Assembly (NCBI GenBank): GCA_963710495.1
Contig: CAVQAI010000012.1
Coordinates: forward strand, 1 to 64,000
Reading direction: 5' to 3'
DNA from: Bog-756 sp963710495
Lineage (GTDB): Bacteria > Actinomycetota > Acidimicrobiia > Acidimicrobiales > RAAP-2
Length of the DNA: 64,000 nucleotides
Under the pieces are notes generated by a model. That model did no database searches and had not been told where the DNA came from. It saw only the letters and a program-made list of their open reading frames with translations. This document shows, piece by piece, positions 34,240 to 43,098 of this stretch. The stretch's first letter is position 1, and every line of letters begins with the position of its first letter. The position numbers were made by a program, and so were the translations under genes.

Positions 34240-34959
34240 TTGAGGCGATGGATCACTCCAGCATTGGCCATCACACTGTTGGTCACGCTACTGGTGGCTT
34301 CACCCACGCCGGTCGGCGCCGCGGGCCCGCACTTCGCCCACATCAAATTCGCCGATCAGGCGCACATGGTCACGTTGGCCATTCCCACTCCGGCCTGCCG
34401 ACACGTCGCCCACACCACTTCGTGTAACTGGGAGCTGTTCGTCGACGAACCGGATCAACCGGGCCGGCCTGTAGTGGGCGCTGTGTTCGGCACCTCGGGC
34501 GTCCTGTCGGTGCCGTATCCAACGTCGTGCGGCGTCCTGCAAGCCGATGCGCTCGTCGTGGGATCGCCGCCGCACAAGGAAGTGGGATACCGGCATCAGA
34601 TCAACACCTGTCATTGTCTTCGCCCGCTCACTCCGCAAGGGACACAGTCCGCCGCCACGGACCCGCAGTTCGCCCACATCAAATTCGCCGATCAGGCGCG
34701 CATGGTCACGTTGACCATTCCCACCCCGGCCTGCCGACGCGTCGCCCACACCACGTCGTGTGAGTGGGAGCTGTTCGTCGACGAGCCGGATCAACCGGGC
34801 CAGCCCGTGGTGGGCGCGGTGTTCGGCACCTCGGGCGTCCTGTCGGTGCCGTATCCAACGTCGTGTGGCGCCTTGCAGGCCGATGCGCTCGTGGGATCGC
34901 CGCCGCACAAGGAAGTGGGATTCCGGCATCAGATCAACAGCTGTAACTGTGCACCCTGA
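34240..34959 (+). CDS. Secreted protein of two tandem 112-residue repeats
   Basis: 239 residues from a TTG with GGAAGGGGGG just upstream. Signal peptide ALAITLLVTLLVASPTPVGA. The mature part is two nearly identical domains (offset 112 residues): FAHIKFADQA(H/R)MVTL, IPTPACR(H/R)VAHTTSC, WELFVDEPDQPG, GAVFGTSGVLSVPYPTSCG and GSPPHKEVG(Y/F)RHQIN. Conserved Cys in each unit suggest disulphides. No family recognised. The duplication is near-perfect at DNA level (34333-34613 and 34669-34946), so recent. Confidence 0.75.
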   Translation: MRRWITPALAITLLVTLLVASPTPVGAAGPHFAHIKFADQAHMVTLAIPTPACRHVAHTTSCNWELFVDEPDQPGRPVVGAVFGTSGVLSVPYPTSCGVLQADALVVGSPPHKEVGYRHQINTCHCLRPLTPQGTQSAATDPQFAHIKFADQARMVTLTIPTPACRRVAHTTSCEWELFVDEPDQPGQPVVGAVFGTSGVLSVPYPTSCGALQADALVGSPPHKEVGFRHQINSCNCAP

Positions 34960-35057
34960 TTGACACCGTTGTTCATTTCTCGAGGTGGCAGGGAGGTGGC
35001 CTCCAACGTGGGTGCCCAAGCCGTTGTAGTTGGCCCTCAGCACTGACACTTCGGGGG

Positions 35058-35630
35058 CTAGGCAGTCACGATCGTTGCCGCGAGTGCCATCCGATGGTCC
35101 TTCGACCACGGCGGTCCCAAGGTTGCCCGCGGGCCGCGAAGCACCTCGCCTGCTCGCTCACCCAGAATGCGGGCGGCTGCATTTTCGATGTCCTTGGAGC
35201 TGTAGAAGTGGACCACCCAGTCGCGTTCGCGTGCGAGCTCGGCCATCACCTGGCAGTACATGACGGAGTCGGCGCGGCTCTCGTATGGCACGCGGCGTTG
35301 GACGGCGATGTCGTGGGGAAAGTCATCAGGCCAGGCCCGAACCGACGTCGAAACGATCGGTTCAGGCGACGCTGCCGCGAGCTCGTCCAGAGCTGTCGAT
35401 GTGGCCCGGACCACCGACGCTCGCACGTCCGCCACCAACGCCGCCAGAGCCAGATCATCGAGTCGCTCCACCGATCGATGAAGGGCGTGTGGGCCGCCCC
35501 GGTGGTGGATCGGTGCCGTCGGCAGGCCGGGCTCGATCAACTCGATTCTCCGCCGGTCCACGACCTGGTAGTCCGCCGAAGCCGTGACGGCCACGGCCCA
35601 GCCGAGGTGATGGGCGATCCCGAGTCGCAT
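35058..35630 (-). CDS. Conserved actinobacterial hypothetical protein
   Basis: 190 residues starting MRLGIAHHLGWAVAVTASAD, with RRRIELIEPGLPTAPIHHRG, ISVRAW-like strands (VSTSVRAWPDDFPHDIAVQR), PYESRADSVMYCQVMAELAR and the terminal LGPPWSKDHRMALAATIV. The pattern is a conserved family in high-GC actinobacteria, with no function I know. The alternating strand/helix order and conserved His pair suggest an actin-like or nuclease-like fold, an inference only. Confidence 0.75.
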   Translation of the reverse strand: MRLGIAHHLGWAVAVTASADYQVVDRRRIELIEPGLPTAPIHHRGGPHALHRSVERLDDLALAALVADVRASVVRATSTALDELAAASPEPIVSTSVRAWPDDFPHDIAVQRRVPYESRADSVMYCQVMAELARERDWVVHFYSSKDIENAAARILGERAGEVLRGPRATLGPPWSKDHRMALAATIVTA

Positions 35631-35672
35631 TCGCCAATTCTGCCCGGTCAGGTGGACGCCGTACGTCTACAC

Positions 35673-36849
35673 CTACCGTGATCCGAGCAGCAATTCAGTC
35701 ACAAGCTGGTCGAGTCGTTCGTGACCATAACCGGTGCCGGCGATCTTGTCCTCAGAGTAGGTACTGGCCACACGTTCGTAATGCGGCCAAAGCATCAACA
35801 CCAAGGCCGCCTTCGGAGGTCGGCTCGTTGATGTCCTGCCGGCGAGCGGTCGCCAGGGCCCTCGTAATGTCCGCGTCGGCATGGAATCGGTGAACCTTCT
35901 GGCGGAGGATGAGGTAGGTCCGCATGCAGCCCAGGGCGAAATCCCAGATGCCGTCGTAGTCTTCGGTGCGGTAGGGGTGGGCGTCGAAATGACGCATGCC
36001 TGTCCAACCGGCATCTTCGAGCACCATCACCGTATAGAAGGCGTCCCGGATGCCCTCAGACCCGAAGCGGAAGTCCTGGTCGAACTTCCCGATGCGCTGG
36101 GCATTGAGGTCGATGTGGAACAGCTTGTCGTGCCACAAGGTCTGCGCCACTGCATGGGAGAACGAGAGCCCACTCATCGTCTCATGGGCGAACTCCGGAT
36201 TCAGGCCGACCATCTCCGGCCACTCCAGTTCGTTGATGAAGGCCAGGGCATGGCCGACGGTGGGAAGCAGGATGTCGCCGCGGGGTTCATTGGGCTTGGG
36301 CTCGAGGGCGAAGCGCAGGTCATAGTGCCGTTCCCGCACGTAGGCGCAGCAGAGATCGACGGCCTCGGCGTAGCGGTCGAGAGCACCGCCAACATCCTTG
36401 GCGGCGTCGGATTCGACGCCCTCGCGTCCACCCCAGAGGACGAAGGTGGTTGCCCCCAGCTCCGCACCTAGGTCGATGGCATCGAAGGTCTTGGCCACCG
36501 CCATGCGCCGCACGGCCGGATCGTTGGCCGTGAAGGCGCCCTCCTTGAACAGGGGATGGGAGAACAGATTGACCGTCGCCATGGGCACCTTGAGCCCCGT
36601 GACGTCGAGCGCGTGTCGGAAGCGCTTGAGGATGGCTTCACGATCGGAGGCCGAGGTGCCCCAGGGAACCAGGTCGTTGTCGTGAAGACTGACGCCGTAG
36701 ACACCGAGGTTGGCGAGACGGTGGACCGTATCGACGGGGTCGAGGGGCGACCGGGTCTCGTGGCCGAACGGATCGCGTCCCGGGTTGCCGACGGTCCAGA
36801 GGCCGAAAGTGAAGTGGTCTTCCGGAGTTGGTTCCAAGGATTCGGGCAT
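35673..36849 (-). pseudogene. xylA: Xylose isomerase, C-terminus split by a frameshift
   Basis: ATG at 36849 with AAGGAG 9 bp upstream. The main frame carries the xylose isomerase fold: SLHDNDLVPWG (catalytic His), MATVNLFSHPLFKEGAFT, WGGREG, FALEPKPNEPRGDILLPTVG, VGLNPEFAHETMSG and FHIDLNAQRIGKFDQDFRFG (metal ligands). That frame ends at 35752. The family C-terminus continues in another frame from about 35785 as YERVASTYSEDKIAGTG then HERLDQLVTELLLGSR to 35673. One indel restores about 392 residues. Converts xylose to xylulose; last gene of a GH1-xylB-xylA operon. Confidence 0.88.
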
Positions 36850-36981
36850 CGGAATGGACTCCTTCGGCTCGAGCATGGTTCAGCGAAGCCATCGAGCTGC
36901 TCGTGACCCTACCGAGCTCTTCTCCGCAATCTTGCCGGTGGCAGCGCCGTGGTCGGCCGGCGACCGCGCCCGGCCGCAGGC

Positions 36982-38440
36982 CTAGCCCCTGGCCTCCACA
37001 AACCTACTCCGGACCTCCTCCGACGTGACCGAGCTGGCTCCCGGGGCCGTGGTCTCACCTGCTCGCAGAGCCCAAGCCTCAGCGACTTCTGTGGGATCCG
37101 ATCCGGTGGCGAGGACGGCAGCCTGCACCGCGGCTCCGGCCGTGACGATCTCGTTGTCGTACGGGACGGTGACGGGCCGGCCGGCCAGCGTGGCCAGTAT
37201 CTGGCGGTAGGCCGAGGAGCGGGCTCCGCCGCCCAGCAGGACCAGCCGGCCGACCCGGGTGGGCACGCCAGCGGCCTCCAGGGCGTCGAGTCCCTCCAGC
37301 AGGCTGCACACCACCCCCTCGAAGGCGGCCCGGGCCAGAAGCTCACGGCTCACCCCGGAGCGGATGCCACTCAGGGTTCCGGTCGCATCGGGACGGTTCG
37401 GGGTGCGTTCCCCGACCAGATAGGGCACGAGGACCAGGCCGTCGCACCCCGAGGGAGCGGCGAGGGCCAGATCGTCGAGTCCGGAGTGGTCCACGGAAAG
37501 CAGTCGGCTGATGGCCGCCGTGACGAGCGTGGCGTTGAGGGTGCAGACCAGCGGCAGGTAGTGACCGGTGGCATCGGCGAAGCCCGCTATGGCCCCGGTC
37601 GGGTCTTGAACCGGCTGCTCGCTCTGGGCGAAGACCGTCCCCGAGGTGCCGATGGAGATGGCGACTTCCCCCGGCCGTAGTCCGGTCCCGAGAGCCCCGG
37701 CCATGTTGTCACCGGTACCGGCCGCTACCGGCGTGCCAACCGGCAGGCCGAGTGCGGCGGCGGCCTCGGCGGTAAGTGAACCGGCCTGATCCCATGGGCC
37801 GAGTACCGTCGGCAGAACGCTGGCCCAGTCCGTATCACGGTCGACCAACTCGAGCAGGTCGGTCCGGTACTTGTCTCTCTTCGGCGACCAATACCCGGTG
37901 CCGGAGGCGTCGCCCCGGTCGGTGACGAACCGACCGGTCAGGCAGTAGGTGAGCCAGTCGTGCGGCAACAGGACATGACCGATCCTGGCGAACGTGTCGG
38001 GCTCGCACCGGCGGAGCCAACTGAGCTTGGCGATGGTGAAGGCCGCGTACGGGGACGCTCCCGCAGGCTTCGGACCACTCGGTAGCGCCAAGTCGGGCCA
38101 CGAGGCGGTCGGCGTCTTGGGCCGACTCGGTGTCGTTCCATAGTTTGGCTGGGCGGAGCACCTCACCTTGACGGTCGAGAACCACCAGTCCGTGCTGCTG
38201 TGCGGCGACCGCCACCGTGACCACTTCGCTGGCCCTCCCTCCAGGTCCGGCTGACCCGAGAGCGGCCGCCATGGCGGTGGCAAGCGCGGCCCACCAGGCG
38301 TCCGGAGCTTGTTCACTCCGAGGCGGAGCGGCAATCGGGTGAGCAGCCCGCCCTGCACCGATCACCTTCCCGGTCACGAGATCGCGTAGCTCCACCTTCG
38401 TCGACTGTGTGGACGAATCGACCCCGGCCACCAGCGGCAT
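36982..38440 (-). pseudogene. xylB: Xylulokinase, split by a frameshift
   Basis: FGGY-family sugar kinase. The N-terminal frame from 38440 has AGVDSSTQSTKVELRD (phosphate-1 loop), AAQQHGLVVLD and LWNDTESAQDADRL. After about 38052 the second frame takes over with AAFTIAKLSWLRRCEPD, LPHDWLTYCLTG, RGDASGTGYWS, AAGTGDNMAGALGTG, SIGTSGTVFAQSEQP and RLVLLGGGARSSAYRQILA. All FGGY motifs are present once joined (about 486 residues). It phosphorylates xylulose. It lies 21 bp after the GH1 gene and 132 bp before xylA in the same direction. Confidence 0.88.
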
Positions 38441-38461
38441 GCCGGTGACGCTACAGCGCGC

Positions 38462-39670
38462 TCAGGCGGGGACCGGAACCAACCCGTTAGCTCTGGCTAC
38501 GGCGCCAATCCACGCGGCGCTGGGCTTGGGGCGACGGACGAATGTTCTCGGGTCGACACTGTGGAGCCCGAACTTGGGCCTGAATCCAAGGGACCACTCG
38601 AAGTTGTCCAACAAGCTCCACACGAAATACCCACGGATGTCCACGCCGTCATCGAGGGCCCGCCGCACCCCTCGCAAGACCTCCGAGATATAGGTGATGC
38701 GCTCGGTGTCGTTGTCGGTGGCGATCCCGCTCTCGGTCAGGAGCACCGGTATCCCGGTAATGGCCGCGGCACGTCGGGCGCAGTGCTCGACCCCCTGCGG
38801 CCAGTACTCATAGCCCATTTGGGTGAGAGGGACGCCTGGCTCGTTGGGAGCCTGGCCCTCCGGTCCGAAGTGAACGCGCGAATAGCACTGGACGCCCATG
38901 AAGTCGTCGCCCGTGGTGGCCCGCATGAACCGGTCCTCGAGGACCTCCTGGGCGGCGGCGAGGATGTCCTCTCCCCCCGGGTCAGCCACCATCTCATCCA
39001 TGGACAATGTCAGTCCCACGGGGAACGTGCCCGGACCTGACCGCAAGGCATCCACCGCCAGCCGATGGGCTCGCACCATGGCATCGTTGACCGCCAGATG
39101 ACGGACGAAATCGTCCTTCACCCCGGGTGGCGAGGAACCCAGGGCATAGCCCATGACCCCGATCAGGTTGATCTCGTTGATCGTGCAGGCCCATCCGATG
39201 AGGTCACCGAAGTGGCTCCCCACCCGGGCAACGAAGCGAGCGAACACCTCGGGCGCATCGCCCGCTTCCCATCCTCCGCGTTCGGCCAGCCATGTCGGGG
39301 TCGTGAAGTGATGGAAGGTCACGACGGGCACGATGCTTCGCTCACGACAGGCGGCACAGATGCGGCGATAGTGGTCGAGGGCGGCGAGAGAGAACTCTCC
39401 CTCGGCTGGCTCGATCCGGCTCCATTCGAGGGAGAACCGGTAGGCGCCGAGGCCCATGGCGGCGACGAGCTCGACGTCCTCGGGCCACCGGTGCAGCGAA
39501 TCGCATCCGTCTCCGCTCGACTCGGCGCAGCCCGAGTCTGGATTGTGCTCCCAGGCCCACCAGTCGTTGTTGACGTTGCCACCTTCGATCTGATGGGCCG
39601 CAGTGGCCGTTCCCCAAAGAAAGCCCTCAGGGAAGCTGATCTCTGGGGTCACGGCGTCGTTGGCGCTCAC
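38462..39670 (-). CDS. GH1 family beta-glycosidase
   Basis: 403 residues from a GTG at 39670 (ISFPEGFLWGTATAAHQIEG marks the domain start). Retaining GH1 enzyme: acid/base Glu166 in TINEINLIG and nucleophile Glu313 in LLTESGIA; the late FVWSLLDNFEWSLGF motif binds the glycone. The canonical TxNEP is NEI here. No signal peptide, so it hydrolyses imported glycosides. Followed directly by xylB and xylA, so xylosides or mixed beta-glycosides are likely substrates. Confidence 0.9.
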   Translation of the reverse strand: MSANDAVTPEISFPEGFLWGTATAAHQIEGGNVNNDWWAWEHNPDSGCAESSGDGCDSLHRWPEDVELVAAMGLGAYRFSLEWSRIEPAEGEFSLAALDHYRRICAACRERSIVPVVTFHHFTTPTWLAERGGWEAGDAPEVFARFVARVGSHFGDLIGWACTINEINLIGVMGYALGSSPPGVKDDFVRHLAVNDAMVRAHRLAVDALRSGPGTFPVGLTLSMDEMVADPGGEDILAAAQEVLEDRFMRATTGDDFMGVQCYSRVHFGPEGQAPNEPGVPLTQMGYEYWPQGVEHCARRAAAITGIPVLLTESGIATDNDTERITYISEVLRGVRRALDDGVDIRGYFVWSLLDNFEWSLGFRPKFGLHSVDPRTFVRRPKPSAAWIGAVARANGLVPVPA

Positions 39671-40026
39671 GGCAGATGACCCTATCCCTCGGGCTCTTCC
39701 GCATGCCGATGGTGTTGTCCTGTTGGTGGTGGCAGCGTTGCCTCTGGTTTGGCTGGTGCGTGTTGGATCACCACCTCGGCCATCATGGGGACGAGGCCGG
39801 ACCCAAGTGCACGAGGGGACGATCTGGGCGAGCTCGGCCAGAGTGGGGAATATCCCGGCACGGTGCACCCGCCGGTGCTCACGACCAGCTCGGACCTCAA
39901 CACCTCGACAACGGTCCCTAGGTCGAGTGCTGCTCTGGCCAGAACGACTTTGCTACTCGCCCACCGCTCCACTACCGTCGCCCTGCGGGCAACTCGGCCC
40001 GATCGGCGGAAGGGCTGGTGTAGTCA
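39671..40026. other. 356-bp divergent intergenic region
   Basis: Upstream of the minus-strand xylose operon and of the plus-strand small genes. No gene or clear operator palindrome found. Confidence 0.4.
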
Positions 40027-40302
40027 ATGGCACTCGGAATCTATTTTGTGCACGGCGGATTCACTCCGGAGAAGTACGACAAAGTGATCAAGACGCTGGA
40101 AGCAGCCGGAGCGGGTGCACCAAAGGGCCGCACGTACCACGTTGCTCTCGAGTCCAACGGTGAGATCCAAGTGTTCGACATCTGGGAATCGCAGGCGGAC
40201 TTCGATGCTTTCGGAACGACCCTCATTCCGATCCTCGCCGAGCACGGAGTCGAGCTCAACGAACCGATGGTGGCGACGGTCCATAACGTCATCGAGGGCT
40301 GA
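40027..40302 (+). CDS. Conserved small dimeric alpha/beta-barrel-like protein
   Basis: 91 residues: IYFVHGGFTPEKYDKVIKTL, AAGAGAPKGRTYHVALE, VFDIWESQADFDAFG, and LAEHGVELNEP. This is a widespread actinobacterial conserved family with the ferredoxin-like barrel of ABM/GYD proteins. No function established. Confidence 0.75.
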   Translation: MALGIYFVHGGFTPEKYDKVIKTLEAAGAGAPKGRTYHVALESNGEIQVFDIWESQADFDAFGTTLIPILAEHGVELNEPMVATVHNVIEG

Positions 40303-40620
40303 ACCCGGACTGCGCCCACCTTCCCCGGTCAGGGCGCCGGACACGGGTTCGCGCTCAGCTGGGTCGAAGCTGATGGTCTACCAATTCGGTTGTCAGACCA
40401 CAGGTCGGATGCCGTCAGGAATTCATCCACCACCCTGAACCCTCATCGGGTCTCACGCTCCCTCCCAATACCGTCGGGCCGGGGCACGGTCGTTGATGAA
40501 CGGCGACAATCGGCATGGCCACTCCTAGAACGCGCCTCTGAACTGGCACAGGATGAATTTTCCATCCCCGGACCCCTACAGCAGCGGAGCATCCCCGTCG
40601 ATAGCCAATGAGGGAGATCG
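40303..40620. other. 318-bp stretch without a recognisable gene
   Basis: Only short unsupported frames. AGGGAGATCG at its end is the ribosome binding site of the next gene. Confidence 0.4.
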
Positions 40621-40860
40621 ATGAGAGGGATCGTCATGACCACCACAGCCAACGCCGTCCACCTGGTCGGAACACGGATCTGCGTGGGCTCCGATTGCGA
40701 GCAGGCGGGAGTCCTCGTCGAGTTCCACACTCGACCTGCGAAAAACCACGCTCTCACCGACGTGGTACTCCGGTGGCGATGTCCTGCGCGCCATGCCTGG
40801 CAGGAAAGCTATACGCACGGCGGGGAGTCGACGATCATCGAAATCGAACAGGCTCGGTAG
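40621..40860 (+). CDS. Small hypothetical protein
   Basis: 79 residues with a good ribosome binding site (AGGGAGATCG directly before ATG); an ATG at 40636 is also possible. It contains Cys at GTRICVGSDC and a further WRCPARHAW, which might bind a metal, and a negatively charged end. No family recognised. Confidence 0.55.
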   Translation: MRGIVMTTTANAVHLVGTRICVGSDCEQAGVLVEFHTRPAKNHALTDVVLRWRCPARHAWQESYTHGGESTIIEIEQAR

Positions 40861-41029
40861 ACGCAACGCTCTTCGGCACAACGCCAAATCACCTGGCCCC
40901 GTCACCCGATTGGTTCCGCGCCCGATCCGTCAGCGCCGGGTCTCGTCGCTTGGCATGCTCTTCACACCGATTCGAGCTCGTGGCTCGATGTGGACCAAGG
41001 AGCGTGGGATGAGTCCAGAGGAGAGCACG

Positions 41030-41479
41030 ATGAACGCGGTTCCCCAAATAGCAAACCCGGTGAAGACCCGCCATCATATTGGTCAAGCGATCAGTGTCCG
41101 CGGGCTTCGGACCGAGATCCAGAGAGCCAACGGACTCAATGCCAAGATTGCCGTCTTCCTCACCAACATCGTGGGATCGATGTGGTGCGCCTACGCGTTT
41201 GCCGCCCTGGCATTGATCGGTCTACCACCAGCGCTGAAGCCGGGCGGTGAAGGCATCATCGCTTGGATCGCGCAGACCTTCCTTCAGTTGGTGTTGCTAT
41301 CCGTCATCATGGTCGGGCAGAACGTGCAAAGCGTCGCAAGTGACGTGCGTTCGCAGCATACGTACGACGACACGGTGCTCATTCTCGACCGCCTTGACGT
41401 GCACACTGCGGGCGGTCTCAAGGATCTGGCCGACCGTATCGACCGTCTGGAATCCACCGTCACGAAACAGAGCAAGTAA
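41030..41479 (+). CDS. DUF1003-like membrane protein
   Basis: 149 residues from the ATG at 41030, which has GAGGAG 8 bp upstream (the frame is open much further but lacks support). Two transmembrane helices (MWCAYAFAALALIGLP and IAWIAQTFLQLVLLSVIMVG) are joined by a short loop, followed by QNVQSVASDVRSQHTYDDTV and a coiled-coil tail. The architecture and the residues after helix two (QNxQ...R) match DUF1003 proteins, of unknown function. Confidence 0.8.
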   Translation: MNAVPQIANPVKTRHHIGQAISVRGLRTEIQRANGLNAKIAVFLTNIVGSMWCAYAFAALALIGLPPALKPGGEGIIAWIAQTFLQLVLLSVIMVGQNVQSVASDVRSQHTYDDTVLILDRLDVHTAGGLKDLADRIDRLESTVTKQSK

Positions 41480-41621
41480 CGCACATATGGGTCGTGACTT
41501 TCAAGGTGCAACCAAACCCGCAGTGGAGAGTAGGTTCTGGACCATCCGCTCGCGCTGTTCCAGGTTTACACTGAGCACGACGTGAGCTCGACAATGGCTC
41601 GGACCGCTACGGGAGAACAAG

Positions 41622-41891
41622 ATGGCTGACGACATCAAGCTCAATGCGCATCATCGGGCGACAGTGGAGAAGATCTATCAACACCCGGTCAGCCACAACA
41701 TCCAGTGGCACGACGTTCTGTCGCTCTTGGAAAGCGTCGCCCAAGTGAGCGAGGGGCATGACGGAAAATACAAGGTGACCCTGGGACCGGAGACCGAGAC
41801 GCTCGATGCGCCACGGGGGCACGACATCGATGAGCAGATGGTGATCGATCTCCGTCGGATGTTGAAGGGAGCGGGCATCACATCGGACTAG
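41622..41891 (+). CDS. HicA-like (YcfA fold) small protein
   Basis: 89 residues: HHRATVEKIYQHPVSHNIQW, then HDVLSLLESVAQVSEGHDGK, YKVTLGPETETLDAPRGHDI, DLRRMLKGAGI. The dsRBD-like layout with a conserved His in NIQW and APRGHD resembles HicA mRNA interferase relatives common in actinobacteria. No HicB antitoxin gene is adjacent on either side, so it is an orphan or a non-toxin family member. Good ribosome binding site GGGAGAA. Confidence 0.7.
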   Translation: MADDIKLNAHHRATVEKIYQHPVSHNIQWHDVLSLLESVAQVSEGHDGKYKVTLGPETETLDAPRGHDIDEQMVIDLRRMLKGAGITSD

Positions 41892-42022
41892 GCCCTCGGC
41901 GTCGTCGTTCGATGCGGGCGGTGGCGAGGCGCTGAGATCTCACATCCGGAGGAGCGATCGCGTCCATCGCAACAGGGCCAGTGTCGACTCAAGCGGGCGG
42001 ACTGCTTAGCCGGCCGTAGGGC

Positions 42023-42343
42023 TCAGTCCTTCAGCTCGACGATGACCTCGAGGTACGGCTCGTTGCCCACGTTTCTGGCCGCCTCGACGCCGCCGCGAGC
42101 CACCCCCACCACCGCCCCAGGGACCACGTCGGCCTCGAGATAGTCGCGAAACGGGCCCCCGGTGTCCGCTTCGGGAACCACGGCGATCCTGTCCCCGGCC
42201 ACTTGGATGAGCAGGTGGTCGAGCTCGTGCCGGTGGACGGCCCCCTGTTCACCCGGCGCCAGGCGCACCTGCCACACCCGGACTCGGTCGTTCTCGAAGA
42301 GCATCCGGGTGCCGATGGCACCGAGTTGGCGCTGCCCGCTCAC
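42023..42343 (-). CDS. Cupin-domain protein
   Basis: 106 residues of a single cupin: RVWQVRLAPGEQGAVHRHEL with the metal His pair, DHLLIQVAGDRIAVV, and a C-terminal strand set. Its start overlaps the stop of the upstream TetR gene by 4 bp (ATGA), so they are co-translated. It probably binds a small ligand or catalyses an isomerisation in the adjacent 2-oxoacid pathway. Confidence 0.85.
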   Translation of the reverse strand: MSGQRQLGAIGTRMLFENDRVRVWQVRLAPGEQGAVHRHELDHLLIQVAGDRIAVVPEADTGGPFRDYLEADVVPGAVVGVARGGVEAARNVGNEPYLEVIVELKD

Positions 42344-42993
42344 GATGCCGAGCCCTCCAGACCCGCGCCTCGCAAACAGAACCGGACGGAATGGTCGACT
42401 GTCTCCGACGATGGCCTGACGCGCTGGAGCAGATGGGCGTGGAGGAGCCCGAAGACGAGCCGGTAGATGGCCTCGGCGTCGCGGCGGACTTCGTCGCTCG
42501 GCTCGGGCGCACCGCTGAGCGCAGCCAGGGGATCCACCAGCAGGCCGACCAGGAGGTCCACCGATTCCCGCTGCTCTTCGGGGAATAATTCGGAGAGACG
42601 GTCCTCATTGGCCAGGAAAGGCCGGGTCCGGTCGGCCGACCGTCGGGTGGACGCCTGGGCCAACACCCCTTCGATCCAAGCCCGGATCTGGGCCTTCGGA
42701 GACGACTCGGCCGCCATCCTTCCCGAGAGGTATGCGACCAGGGTGCGCCGGCCGTCGTCCAAGATGACGAGGAACAGCTCGTCCTTGGAGCGGAACAGCC
42801 GATAGAAGGCCTGGGTGGACAGGCCGGTGTGGGCCAAGATGTCCCGCAGCGAAGGGTCCAAGGTGCCCGTTCGCTCGATGAGCTCGTAGGTGGCGTCGAC
42901 GATCCGGCGCACCTCTTGGGTGTACTCGGCCTGGCGCTCGGCGACGGAGCGCTCGACCGCCCTCCGGGCCAGCGCCTCGCTCAGTGGTGACAT
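42340..42993 (-). CDS. TetR family regulator of the adjacent catabolic operon
   Basis: 217 residues. HTH in VRRIVDATYELIERTGTLDP and LRDILAHTGLSTQAFYRLFR, then a helical ligand-binding part. Divergent from the acyl-CoA ligase operon, with a perfect palindrome between them (43060-43086), so it is the likely repressor of both directions. The ligand is presumably an acyl-CoA or a pathway acid. Confidence 0.9.
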   Translation of the reverse strand: MSPLSEALARRAVERSVAERQAEYTQEVRRIVDATYELIERTGTLDPSLRDILAHTGLSTQAFYRLFRSKDELFLVILDDGRRTLVAYLSGRMAAESSPKAQIRAWIEGVLAQASTRRSADRTRPFLANEDRLSELFPEEQRESVDLLVGLLVDPLAALSGAPEPSDEVRRDAEAIYRLVFGLLHAHLLQRVRPSSETVDHSVRFCLRGAGLEGSAS

Positions 42994-43059
42994 CGGACTC
43001 CCTCAGGGCCGGTCGGAGTGCCGGCCTTCCGGATACGCGGCCCGGTCCCACTCTAAGAT

Positions 43060-43086
43060 CACTGTTCTCAGTAGGCAAGAACAGTG
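43060..43086. promoter_or_regulatory. Perfect 9-9-9 palindromic operator
   Basis: CACTGTTCT (43060-43068) and AGAACAGTG (43078-43086) are exact inverse complements with a 9-bp spacer. It is placed between the divergent TetR gene and ligase gene and overlaps an in-frame GTG, which argues for the ATG at 43099 as the ligase start. Confidence 0.8.
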
Positions 43087-43098
43087 GAGTCGACCCTG

